Program-made: the position numbers and the translations under genes
Part shown: positions 1-6,887 of the stretch, piece by piece
Layout of the letters: every line of letters starts with the position of its first letter
How positions within the stretch are numbered: position 1 is the first letter of the stretch
Notes under the pieces: generated by a model
The model's database searches: none
The model's input: only the letters and a program-made list of their open reading frames with translations
Told to the model about the DNA's origin: nothing
IMG/VR virus record: IMGVR_UViG_3300046449_000435
Coordinates: 1-22,739 of that record
DNA: 22,739 nucleotides
Direction: 5' to 3' (one strand)
DNA from: a virus

Positions 1-1677
1 ACCCAAAAGAACGCCCTAGACCTCGCCGACGCCACCAACTACCTAAGCAACAACATGAACGCCAAGGCAAAGGACATTGCCGCCGTCATGGTGCGCCAAG
101 GCTCCACCGCCATGGGCGCAGGCCTTAACTACAACCAAACCGCCGCCTTATCCGCCAGCCTCATTGCCGGTGGCGCCACCCAAGAAGTCGCCGCCACCGC
201 GCTGAAAAACATCACCGGACGACTCACATCAGGCTACGCCGCCACCGCCACCCAGCAAGACGCCATGGGGCGCATCGGCTTCAACGCCGAAGAACTGGCC
301 GACATGATGCAACAAGACGCCCAAGGCACCCTTGTAGAAGTCATGCGCGGCCTAAAAGACGTCAACGCCACAGACCGAGGCGCAGTCATCTCGCAGCTCT
401 TTGGGGAAGAAGTCAAAGGCGCCGTCGCCAAACTCGTCACCACACTGGACGACGATAAAAACGGCCTCGTCGCCGCCTTTGCCAAAGTCGCCAACCAAGC
501 CGATCGCACCAACAGCGTCAACGACGAATACGCCAACCGAGCCGCCACCCGTGGCCACAAACTCGCCATGCTCGGCGCCAAATTCGACCGCATGACCATC
601 GCACTGGGCGACAGACTTTTGCCCGTGCTCGATGCCGTGTTACCGCCGCTCATGTCCGTGGTGGACAGCGTCGCCAACTTTGCCGAAGCCAACCCACAGC
701 TAGCCTCAGGTTTACTTGGCGTGGCTGCCGCCATCGCCGTAGTCAAAGCCGGAGCCATCGCCTTCAAACTTGCCAAACTCACCCTGGGCAACGGGCGCGA
801 TCGCTTCAACCTTGGCAAAACCAAACTCACCAGCACCACCGACCAAACCACCCAAAGCGCCAACCGAGCATCACGCTCCCTAGACCGACTCAACCGCAAA
901 CTAAACGGACTCGGCGCAGGCGCAGGTTATGGAGTAAGAGGCGGACGAGCAGGAACAAGAGGAAGTGCAGGAAGAGTTGGAACAAGGGGAAAGACCCAAG
1001 GAAACAGAGAGCGAAACAGTCGAATTGGCAACCGACTCGCAGGTCTAAGAGGTTATGAAGACCAAATTTCAGACCGCAACAACCCAACCAAACGCGCCAG
1101 CGCAGGTGGCCGCTTTGGCAAGTTAGGGAAACTGGGTGCCTTAAAAGGCGCAGGGCGATTCTTTCGGCCACTGGACATGGCCATGCAAGGTGTAAGCCTT
1201 GCTTCTGCCATGTCAGGCGGCAGCGGCACCGAGATAGGCGCAACCGCAGGCGACATGGTAGGGGGAATGGGTGGCGCGGCCGCGGGCGGCTTAGCCGGAG
1301 CCGCCATAGGTTCCGTCGTGCCCATTATTGGCACCGCCATTGGGGGAATCGTCGGCTCCATCGCAGGCGGCATGGGCGGTGGCGCACTAGGGGAATGGAT
1401 CGGTAGCAACATAGGCGGCTGGTTTGAAGACGACAAAACCGACCAACCCGCACCAGAAGCCATAGCCCAACAAACCAAACAACTGCAAAGCAACAACAAA
1501 AGCATCACCTTCGCGCCAACCATCCACCTAACACCAACAGGCAACCCAGCCTACGACCAACAAGTCAGCGACCAAGTGATAGAACGACTCAAAGCCGAAT
1601 TTACACAGGGCATGATGGGCAACATGGACGTGGCGACAAGGGCGGATGGGAGTTTGACTGACAAACGAACGAGTTAA
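1..1677 (+). CDS. T: Phage tail tape measure protein (P2 T-like), 3' part
   Basis: The frame is open from the first base, so the gene starts upstream of the window and 558 codons are visible. The product sets tail length in contractile-tailed phages and runs inside the tail tube. The N-terminal visible part has the TP901-type tape-measure core, recognisable by the stretch MVRQGSTAMGAGLNYN. It is followed by a hydrophobic segment around ASGLLGVAAAIAVVKAG, an Arg/Gly-rich linker, and a Gly/Ala-rich hydrophobic region near the C-terminus (GTAIGGIVGSIAGGMGGG), all usual for tape measures. It is nearly identical to the second copy at 18229-20061 but keeps a 19-residue segment that copy lacks. Codon use is GC-rich, unlike the cargo that follows. 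A tandem hairpin array starts four bases after the stop codon. Confidence 0.9.
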   Translation, partial: TQKNALDLADATNYLSNNMNAKAKDIAAVMVRQGSTAMGAGLNYNQTAALSASLIAGGATQEVAATALKNITGRLTSGYAATATQQDAMGRIGFNAEELADMMQQDAQGTLVEVMRGLKDVNATDRGAVISQLFGEEVKGAVAKLVTTLDDDKNGLVAAFAKVANQADRTNSVNDEYANRAATRGHKLAMLGAKFDRMTIALGDRLLPVLDAVLPPLMSVVDSVANFAEANPQLASGLLGVAAAIAVVKAGAIAFKLAKLTLGNGRDRFNLGKTKLTSTTDQTTQSANRASRSLDRLNRKLNGLGAGAGYGVRGGRAGTRGSAGRVGTRGKTQGNRERNSRIGNRLAGLRGYEDQISDRNNPTKRASAGGRFGKLGKLGALKGAGRFFRPLDMAMQGVSLASAMSGGSGTEIGATAGDMVGGMGGAAAGGLAGAAIGSVVPIIGTAIGGIVGSIAGGMGGGALGEWIGSNIGGWFEDDKTDQPAPEAIAQQTKQLQSNNKSITFAPTIHLTPTGNPAYDQQVSDQVIERLKAEFTQGMMGNMDVATRADGSLTDKRTS

Positions 1678-1680
1678 TGT

Positions 1681-1917
1681 CTAAGCTGCTTTTACAAAGG
1701 TAAAGGGAGCGATAAGCTGACCTACCGTTTTGGTAGGTCAGGTCGGCACTTTCTAAGTTGTATGTACAGTGGTAAGGGGGCCCTGAAACAGGGCGCCCCT
1801 AAGTCTCTTGTACCACGGTAAATGGGGGGTCGGTGAAATGCAGACCCCTATAGATACTATTAAGCCGTGTATGCAGCCGTAAGGTATCAAGGGGGGGGAA
1901 CGAATCGTTCCTCCTTG
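1681..1917. repeat. Tandem array of four hairpin units
   Basis: Four degenerate units begin with TAAG at 1682, 1754, 1800 and 1861. Each reads TAAG, seven variable bases, TACA-like, two bases, GGTAA-like, then a G-rich start and a unit-specific hairpin. The hairpin stems are TGACCTACC/GGTAGGTCA (unit 1), GCCCT/AGGGC inside GGG/CCC (unit 2), GGGGTC/GACCCC (unit 3) and GGAACGA/TCGTTCC (unit 4). Stem sequences differ completely while the leading module is kept. The array lies between an intact tape-measure stop codon and a second tape-measure tail remnant. No reading frame crosses it convincingly. Function unknown. Confidence 0.6.
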
Positions 1918-2001
1918 AAAGCATATGCACAGGGAATGATGGGCAACATGGACTTCGCCACAAGAGCCAATGGGAGCTTGACGGATAAGATGAGTTCATA
2001 G
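1918..2001 (+). pseudogene. Tape measure gene 3' remnant
   Basis: The last 27 codons plus stop of a tape measure gene are repeated here in frame: Lys-Ala-x-Ala-Gln-Gly-Met-Met-Gly-Asn-Met-Asp and so on to a TAG at 1999-2001. They match the ends of the genes at 1-1677 and 18229-20061 but carry substitutions. It is closer to the 18229 copy in its final bases (gggagcttgacggataag). It marks a former junction where cargo was placed directly behind a tape-measure stop codon. Confidence 0.75.
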
Positions 2002-2100
2002 TTGTGAGACTTTTTAGGCGTTTATGATGCTGATGAAGTAAAATATTTAGGAGTGGAGTTTGAAAAGAAAAGTCATTTAAAAACTGGGTATAGGGATAGT

Positions 2101-3288
2101 ATGAGTAAAGCAAGCAAATTAAAAAGAGATGTAAAAAAAACAGTTAAAAAGAGAGTTAATAATCAGAAGAAAGCAGAAGTGGCTCAAGAAAAACAAAAGG
2201 TTCCAATAATATATTTTGACGAATCGGGAAATACGGGTTCGAATCTCCTTGATAAAGATCAACCTGTGTTTACTTTGGCAAGTTGCAAGTTTTCCGATGA
2301 AGAAGCGCAAAGCCTTATTGATCTCTTAGATTCTAAATCCTCTCATGAAGCTCATTTTAAAAGGTTGAGAAAAAGAAAATCTGGACAAGATGGTATTGTT
2401 AGACTGATGAGTAGTAGTCTGATAAATAAAAATAATATAGTGGTTAATATTATGCTTAAGGATTTTATGGTAGTCTCAAAAATAGTCGATATTCTCATAG
2501 AGCATATGATGTTTTTAGAAGGTGAAGATCTTTATGTTAATGGAAAAAATATAGCACTTTCAAATGTGTTATATTATTGCTTACCACTACATCACGACAA
2601 AAATTTAGTTCAGTTAATGTATAATTCTTTTGTCATAATGATACGTGATCAGACAGAAGAAAATATTAGTGCATTTTACTCGAGTGCTGAAGAAGTTAAA
2701 AATTCCTCAATAGATGAAAAATATAATAAAAATATTGAGCTTATTTTAAATACTAAGAACTGTATTCACGATGCTCTTAGCGGTATAGATAAACATGCTC
2801 TAGATCCTTCAATACCAGCATTGTTCTTACATTGTATTAAGTGGGGTGAAATATATTCTAAAGGTTTCCACATAATTCATGATGACTCTCATAGTATTAA
2901 TAAACAAAAGGTATTGTTTTCACAGTTTATGGACTTGACACAATCAGAAGTTGAGGTTGGTTATGATCGACGGAAATTTAAACTTCCATTGAAAGGAAGA
3001 AGTCTAAAATTTGTGAATTCAGAGTTGAAAGTGCAATTACAAGTCGCCGATATTATTGCAAGTTCTTTTGCGTACTGGGCTGCAGGTGTGGGGGAGGGCG
3101 AAAAAGAGGATTATTTGTTTTTAAAGTTAGATGAAATTGGATTGGATAAATTTATCGGAAATAATAAAATCTGGCCAACGATGGATATAACACCTAGTGA
3201 TCTAGGCACCGTTCATGATGGTGGTTTAAGTCCTGCAAATCATTCAGCACAATTTTTAAATAATGCGATACCTAACCCCAATTTTTAA
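2101..3288 (+). CDS. DUF3800 domain protein
   Basis: A 395-residue protein. After a Lys-rich N-terminus it has the DUF3800 signature YFDESGNTG (residues 38-46), an acidic HDDS motif (260-263) and a C-terminal QVADII motif (314-319) in a helical stretch. DUF3800 proteins are predicted to have an RNase H-like fold and are frequent in phages and defence-type islands; no activity is proven for this one. I chose ATG 2101. An in-frame GTG at 2053 would add 16 residues but has no properly spaced ribosome binding site. The gene is AT-rich, unlike the tape measure gene before it, so probably acquired. It converges with another DUF3800-like gene across a shared terminator. Confidence 0.8.
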   Translation: MSKASKLKRDVKKTVKKRVNNQKKAEVAQEKQKVPIIYFDESGNTGSNLLDKDQPVFTLASCKFSDEEAQSLIDLLDSKSSHEAHFKRLRKRKSGQDGIVRLMSSSLINKNNIVVNIMLKDFMVVSKIVDILIEHMMFLEGEDLYVNGKNIALSNVLYYCLPLHHDKNLVQLMYNSFVIMIRDQTEENISAFYSSAEEVKNSSIDEKYNKNIELILNTKNCIHDALSGIDKHALDPSIPALFLHCIKWGEIYSKGFHIIHDDSHSINKQKVLFSQFMDLTQSEVEVGYDRRKFKLPLKGRSLKFVNSELKVQLQVADIIASSFAYWAAGVGEGEKEDYLFLKLDEIGLDKFIGNNKIWPTMDITPSDLGTVHDGGLSPANHSAQFLNNAIPNPNF

Positions 3289-3294
3289 AAAAAT

Positions 3295-3334
3295 AACTCT
3301 TCACTTTTTTTGAGATAAAGTGAAGAGTTTTTAT
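3295..3334. terminator. Bidirectional intrinsic terminator
   Basis: A 13-bp stem AACTCTTCACTTT (3295-3307) / AAAGTGAAGAGTT (3317-3329) is followed by a T-run, and an A-rich stretch precedes it on the other side. It lies between two convergent genes and can serve both. Confidence 0.85.
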
Positions 3335-3357
3335 GTTGACATACAAAAAAATGTATT

Positions 3358-4518
3358 TTATCTGTATTTCAAATAATTTTCGGCCAATTCAAGTCTTCCA
3401 TACATGAAGTAGTCATGCTTAACCTGCTCCCCATAACTTGTTATTCTGTATATAAAGCCTTTACTTTCTTGATCCGCTTCATCTATAAGTGATTTGATTA
3501 AATCTAATGTTTTAGTTTGATCTCTTGAAAGGGAGTTTCTTATAGTTATTAATTCATCTAGGCTTTTATCATGGATGAAAGTGAAATATTTTCCAAATAG
3601 ATTTGATAGTATGTCGGATATTTGAATTTCAACCACCTCATTTGATTTTACAAAATTATAGTTTTTAACTTGATGATTTTCTCCATGATTTGAAAAATAA
3701 TCAAATTGAGGTGATATTACACTTTCTTCATCGAATATATGTTTTGAAACTTTATATAAATTACTTTTTTGCGAATAAATGTGATATAGATTTTCAATTA
3801 AAATATTATCAGTTTCATCTTGTATAAAGGTTAATTTTTTTGTTTTTTCAAATGCATTTATAAAATCTTCATATATGTAATTTACATGCGAATATGTTTT
3901 TTCAGCAAGCCATTCTCTCATTATGCTTATGACTTCAATTTTAAAATCTTCTAGTTTTTCATTTTTGATGTTTGGGTATTGGAAGTTGTGAAGAGTTTTT
4001 AATGTTTTATCGATGTTTTTAATAAAAGAGGTATAAACAAAATCTTTTAATAAACCATGATGTTGATACAATGTGCTTGAATCATTTAACAACTCCGGAT
4101 CTATTGAGTCAACAATGTCTACTATTGAGTAATACAAAGCATTTAATGAGGTTATATGTATTAAATAATTACTTTCCAATATGTTATCTAAAAATAACTT
4201 TAAGTTTTTTGATTTTAAAGTGCTGATGAAATCATTTTTAAATATATGTTTTGCTTTGATTTCAATTACATTTTTAGGAATTGTTAAGTTTTTAAATATT
4301 TTTGATGAAGTTATATCGTCAGTGGTGAATTTCACTATTCCGCATAAAGAAAAGTGCTTTGTCGAATCCTCATTTAGTCTTCCTTCCTTTAATAAAAGTT
4401 TTCTAAAATTGTTAGATTCATCATAATAGAATGTATATTCTTTATCGATGTTTATGACACCATCTGCTTTTGCTTGTTCACGAATGATGTCATATACATT
4501 CTCATCATCTTTAGTCAT
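3358..4518 (-). CDS. DUF3800-like protein, divergent
   Basis: A 386-residue protein. Near the N-terminus it has YYDESNN (31-37), matching the DES motif of DUF3800. It has a central acidic IQDETDN and a C-terminal EIQISDILSNLFGKYF segment like the family's Q-x-x-D-ϕ-ϕ motif. The three motifs occur in the same order as in the convergent neighbour at 2101-3288, but overall similarity looks low, so it is not a recent duplicate. The gene is very AT-rich. Start ATG at 4518 is preceded by AAGGACG-like bases on the minus strand. Function unknown; an RNase H-fold nuclease role is only inferred from the family. Confidence 0.65.
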   Translation of the reverse strand: MTKDDENVYDIIREQAKADGVINIDKEYTFYYDESNNFRKLLLKEGRLNEDSTKHFSLCGIVKFTTDDITSSKIFKNLTIPKNVIEIKAKHIFKNDFISTLKSKNLKLFLDNILESNYLIHITSLNALYYSIVDIVDSIDPELLNDSSTLYQHHGLLKDFVYTSFIKNIDKTLKTLHNFQYPNIKNEKLEDFKIEVISIMREWLAEKTYSHVNYIYEDFINAFEKTKKLTFIQDETDNILIENLYHIYSQKSNLYKVSKHIFDEESVISPQFDYFSNHGENHQVKNYNFVKSNEVVEIQISDILSNLFGKYFTFIHDKSLDELITIRNSLSRDQTKTLDLIKSLIDEADQESKGFIYRITSYGEQVKHDYFMYGRLELAENYLKYR

Positions 4519-4623
4519 TATATCGTCCTTAATTGTATTATGTATTATGTATTTTGTATTATAACTGATTATTTGTTTTTTGATGTTTTTTTACTTCATA
4601 TTTAGCAACATGTAGCTAATCAG

Positions 4624-4652
4624 TTGAAAAGTAATTTTTCTTGGTCTAACAT
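4624..4652 (+). promoter_or_regulatory. Promoter of leader RNA A
   Basis: The -35 TTGAAA (4624-4629), 17-nt spacer and -10 TAACAT (4647-4652) predict a start near 4659, at the first leader hairpin. Copies B and C have the same arrangement with a 17-nt spacer. A dyad TTAGC/GCTAA (4602-4619) abuts the -35 box and could be an operator; it is absent from B and C. Confidence 0.7.
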
Positions 4653-4658
4653 TGCTCT

Positions 4659-4888
4659 TGAGGCGTCGAAACCTCTTTGCACAAGTCGGAAAGCCCCAAC
4701 CCCGTAAGCGTTGGTTTTTTTGTGTCTGCAATTTACGCAGTTACAAAGGCGCATTATTGCGTCGGGAGGGCGAGGAATAAAATACCCGCAAGGGAAATAA
4801 CTCCGCCTGGACTTGTGCAGGTTTCGAACCTCCCGACACCCTTCTTCGAAAAAGGGTGAAATTCGAAATAAACACAAGGAGGCCAGAC
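4659..4888 (+). ncRNA. Structured leader RNA, copy A
   Basis: A leader of about 230 nt before the Rha-type gene. Hairpin 1 is GAGG/CCTC (4660-4663/4672-4675) with the 8-nt loop CGTCGAAA. Next come a T-run hairpin, and a 9-bp long-range stem GCACAAGTC (4679-4687) / GACTTGTGC (4810-4818). The closing stem is GTCGGGAGG (4761-4769) / CCTCCCGAC (4829-4837). The last two interleave and so form a pseudoknot. Site TTTCGAA (4822-4828) lies between them and is complementary to the loop of hairpin 1 and to the loop CTTCGAAA of hairpin 3 (stem CACCCTT/AAGGGTG, 4837-4858). AGGAGG (4877-4882) ends the leader. Primary sequence differs from B and C almost everywhere, yet the order of elements is the same, except that A lacks the 5'-most hairpin of B and C. 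Confidence 0.8.
4696..4721 (+). terminator. Terminator-like hairpin inside leader A
   Basis: CCAAC (4696-4700) and GTTGG (4710-4714) form a 5-bp stem followed by seven T's, about 60 nt after the predicted start. The stem is weaker than in B and C, but the position and T-run are the same. It could attenuate transcription and release a short RNA carrying hairpin 1. Confidence 0.55.
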
Positions 4889-5491
4889 ATGGCTACGGAC
4901 ATTATCTCAACTAATGAAGCACCCGTTGTACAAATCATCAACAACCAAATCAGCACCACCTCAACCGATATTGCCAAGCATTTTGGTAAGCATCATAGAA
5001 ACGTATTACGCAAGATAGAAAGCCTTGAATGCAGTGCTGATTTTCATGCGCTCAATTTTGAGCCGATGATAATTGATGTGGAAGTAGGCAAGGGCGCAAC
5101 TCGCCAAGATCGAGCGTATCGCATCACCCGCGACGGTTTCGTCTTCTTGGCCATGGGCTTCACCGGCAGCAAAGCCGCCCAATTCAAAGAAGCCTACATC
5201 AACGCCTTCAACCAAATGGAAAAACAGCTCAACGAGCAGAAGCAACTCCCCGCCACCACAGACAACCTAGCACTAGCGGAAAAGGATAAGTACCAACTGC
5301 TCAACAACATCGTCAAATCCATGCAGATACAAAGCGACCCCGTCGTCGTTCCATCAAAAGAACTCATCGACCTAATCCAAGCCGTCCGCATGTACCAACA
5401 ACAAATAGCACGGCTGCAAACACCCGACTGGGTAAACGACAACATCACCCGCGTCAAAGACTACGCCCAACGCAACTTTGTAGACTTCTAA
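4889..5491 (+). CDS. rha: Rha-family phage regulator, chimeric
   Basis: A 200-residue protein. Residues about 15-110 resemble the phage Rha (pRha) domain, with the GKHHRNVLRKIE helix and the YRITRDGFVFLAMGFTG core. Rha proteins are phage regulators often grouped with antirepressors. Residues about 111-200 (from EKQL to QRNFVDF) are nearly identical to the C-terminal half of the AntA-type protein at 13799-14383, though the N-terminal halves are unrelated, so the N-terminal domain has been exchanged. I chose ATG 4889 because AGGAGG ends six bases upstream, exactly as in copy B; an in-frame GTG at 4856 would lie inside the leader RNA's third hairpin. Its expression is probably set by that leader. 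Confidence 0.85.
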   Translation: MATDIISTNEAPVVQIINNQISTTSTDIAKHFGKHHRNVLRKIESLECSADFHALNFEPMIIDVEVGKGATRQDRAYRITRDGFVFLAMGFTGSKAAQFKEAYINAFNQMEKQLNEQKQLPATTDNLALAEKDKYQLLNNIVKSMQIQSDPVVVPSKELIDLIQAVRMYQQQIARLQTPDWVNDNITRVKDYAQRNFVDF

Positions 5492-5502
5492 GCGATAGAC
5501 AA

Positions 5503-5528
5503 CTAAAGCCTACTTAAGTGGGCTTTAG
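5503..5528 (+). terminator. Hairpin after the Rha gene
   Basis: CTAAAGCC (5503-5510) / GGCTTTAG (5521-5528) extends inward through ACTTAAGT. No T-run follows, so it may be a weak terminator or a 3'-end stabiliser. Its position matches the stronger terminator after the copy B regulator. Confidence 0.55.
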
Positions 5529-5542
5529 GTGTTGTTTGGGCT

Positions 5543-5609
5543 GGTAGGAAACGAGAAAGTCTTTTAGTATCAGTTAATAGAAATTTTCAGCGCAGAAATA
5601 ACAGGCTGT
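5543..5609 (+). repeat. Platform block upstream of cassettes, copy 1
   Basis: These 67 bases align with 10176-10241: a GG-AG-GAAA start, a shared TTAGTATCA, and an identical end AGAAATAACAGGCTGT. Both copies lie between a phage or regulator gene and the first integron-like cassette. Between this block and the GCATGC motif at 5734 there are 124 bases with no recognisable gene, including a partial GCGCATGC motif near 5637; in copy 2 that gap is 8 bases. Confidence 0.6.
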
Positions 5610-5733
5610 GCTTTCCTAAAAGAAAGATGAAATAACGCGCATGCTCGTTTTTCCAGTTTTACGATTTGTTAGTAATTTCATAAAGCTATTTAAAATCAAA
5701 TCGTTACGATAATTTTTAGAGCTTTTGAAAACT

Positions 5734-5769
5734 GCCTAAACACGCATGCGTACTATTTAAATGTTATAT
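5734..5769 (+). other. attI-like core motif 1
   Basis: CCTAAAC, the palindrome ACGCATGCGT, then ACTATTTAAAT and the core GTTATAT. The same 36-nt pattern occurs at 6825 and 10250, each time directly before a cassette gene. The core GTTATAT is exactly complementary to ATATAAC, which opens the attC site at 5995, as expected for the two ends of one cassette. Confidence 0.5.
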
Positions 5770-5798
5770 GCCTTTCGAATATTGGAGTTTAATCGTAA

Positions 5799-5972
5799 AT
5801 GGAAGTTGATCTAGATAGTGAAGCGCAGCAAATAGAATCATTACTAAGCGGAAAGTCGATTGCAAAAATACATCGACCCAGCGCAGATGAAATTTGTATT
5901 CAATGTACAGACAAAACTCGATTATTTATTGAAGTAAACCAAAGTGGTAAGTTAGAGTTTTCAGTAACCTAA
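5799..5972 (+). CDS. Small cassette protein, 57 aa
   Basis: A short reading frame starting MEVDLDSEAQQIESLLSG and ending GKLEFSVT. It has no signal peptide or membrane segment; it is acidic with a likely beta-rich second half (EICIQCTDKTRLFIEV). ATG 5799 follows a ggag at 5784-5787. It is the sole gene of a cassette bounded by the core at 5763-5769 and the attC site at 5995-6090, which is the main reason to accept such a short frame. I do not recognise the family. Confidence 0.6.
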   Translation: MEVDLDSEAQQIESLLSGKSIAKIHRPSADEICIQCTDKTRLFIEVNQSGKLEFSVT

Positions 5973-5994
5973 TTTTAGCTTTGTAGTAGTTGGC

Positions 5995-6090
5995 ATATAA
6001 CAAGCCAATTAAGCAGGACTAAATACAGCGGGCTGTTCGCTCATCTCCATTTTAGCCCACTATATTTAGCCCCTTATTGGGGCGTTAGGC
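5995..6090 (+). other. Integron attC site 1
   Basis: Opens with ATATAAC (5995-6001) followed by AAGCCAATTAAG, and closes with CCCCTTATTGGGGC and the core GTTAGGC (6084-6090). Inner arms ACTAAATA and TATTTAG pair imperfectly (6018-6025 with 6062-6068), with AGCGGGCT/AGCCCA further inside. Length (96 nt) and layout fit the imperfect-hairpin attC sites of Vibrio-type cassettes. Confidence 0.8.
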
Positions 6091-6103
6091 GATAGGAGTT
6101 ATA

Positions 6104-6727
6104 ATGGATTCAGTATCTTTTAAAGATGCTTCAACAGTTTTTCAACTCGCATTTGGATTAAATCTGGTTGCAGGGTTGTGGATTAATAATTTTTCGTCTG
6201 CAAGAGAACAATTCTGGAAAAAATTTGAAAGTATTATATTAGATCAAGTTGATAATAATGACTTAAAAAGCTCTAATTTATTTAAGGCGATTGAAACCTT
6301 ATTCCCTGATTTTAAAATGATGACAACCTACTGTTTAGTTATGGTTGCATACTCAGGATTTACAGTGCTTCTTTGTTTTATTGCTCTTATTAATCCAGTT
6401 ATTGCTCCATTGGAGTCAATGAACCCTTATATGTATGTTTTTATTTCCACGCTGTTCGTAATTGTGAACCCTATTTTGTACTATTTATTCAATAACTATT
6501 ATAAAAGTCGACTCACGATTTATATTGAGGTTTTAGAAATAGTTATAAAAGATGACCCCAAGATTATCCTCCTTATTGCTGAAGGGCATGATTCAATACA
6601 AGAAGTTAAAAATATCACTGCAGAAGCACAATCTGCGCAGTGGTGGTTTAAATTTATTGAGTTAAAAATCTCAGTAAGCGAAATTTACTTAAAAGCAAAA
6701 GCTTGGTTTAAAAAAAAGCTTGGTTAA
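6104..6727 (+). CDS. Cassette-borne membrane protein
   Basis: A 207-residue protein with two clear transmembrane segments (about residues 72-97 and 107-130) and a weaker hydrophobic stretch near 11-29. A charged, helical C-terminal tail of about 75 residues ends in KAWFKKKLG. ATG 6104 follows ATAGGAG by six bases. It lies between the attC cores at 6084 and 6730, so it is a cassette gene. The low GC content contrasts with the phage genes. Family unknown; integron cassettes often carry such small membrane proteins. Confidence 0.75.
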   Translation: MDSVSFKDASTVFQLAFGLNLVAGLWINNFSSAREQFWKKFESIILDQVDNNDLKSSNLFKAIETLFPDFKMMTTYCLVMVAYSGFTVLLCFIALINPVIAPLESMNPYMYVFISTLFVIVNPILYYLFNNYYKSRLTIYIEVLEIVIKDDPKIILLIAEGHDSIQEVKNITAEAQSAQWWFKFIELKISVSEIYLKAKAWFKKKLG

Positions 6728-6729
6728 TC

Positions 6730-6860
6730 ACCTAACAAGAACGAGTTTGGGGTCAGATGAAAAATAGATTGGTTTTTCATCTGACCCCAATTGTCTATGG
6801 TGTTCATCAGAACTTTTTGAAATTGTCTAAACGCGCATGCGCACTATTAAAATGTTATGC
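6730..6860 (+). other. Hybrid attC / attI-like junction 2
   Basis: Left end ACCTAAC (6730-6736) followed by AAGAACGAG matches an attC start and nearly complements the cassette's first core GTTAGGC. The middle is an 18-bp inverted repeat (6747-6790). The right end is not the matching attC arm but the 36-nt GCGCATGCGC motif (6825-6860) ending GTTATGC, also found at 5734 and 10250. It looks like an attC left half joined to a foreign right half. Confidence 0.5.
6747..6790. repeat. 18-bp inverted repeat, copy 1
   Basis: TTGGGGTCAGATGAAAAA (6747-6764) pairs perfectly with TTTTTCATCTGACCCCAA (6773-6790) across an 8-nt loop. A variant with a compensatory change is at 10789-10832, and a truncated left arm is at 7360-7380. 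It resembles REP-type palindromes and could also stop transcription. Confidence 0.8.
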
Positions 6861-6887
6861 GCCAGTGTTACCTCAAAGGAGTTGAAC

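Noticed and set aside
234-899. Long minus-strand frames opposite the tape measure genes (also 1053-1544 and 18675-19223)
   Set aside because: They are shadows caused by GC-rich codon bias. Their low-complexity Ser/Ala/Pro composition and lack of ribosome binding sites argue against coding.
1681-1917. CRISPR array
   Set aside because: Units are unequal in length, the repeat part is short and degenerate, the variable parts are palindromic, and no cas gene is visible.
4659-5491. Retron or diversity-generating element as explanation for RNA plus variable protein
   Set aside because: No reverse transcriptase gene and no template/variable repeat pair are visible. The protein difference is a whole-domain exchange, not adenine-directed mutation.
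6837-6887. Upstream ATG start for the cassette gene at 6888
   Set aside because: It lies in the recombination-site motif shared with 5734 and 10250, and has no ribosome binding site; TTG 6888 has one.
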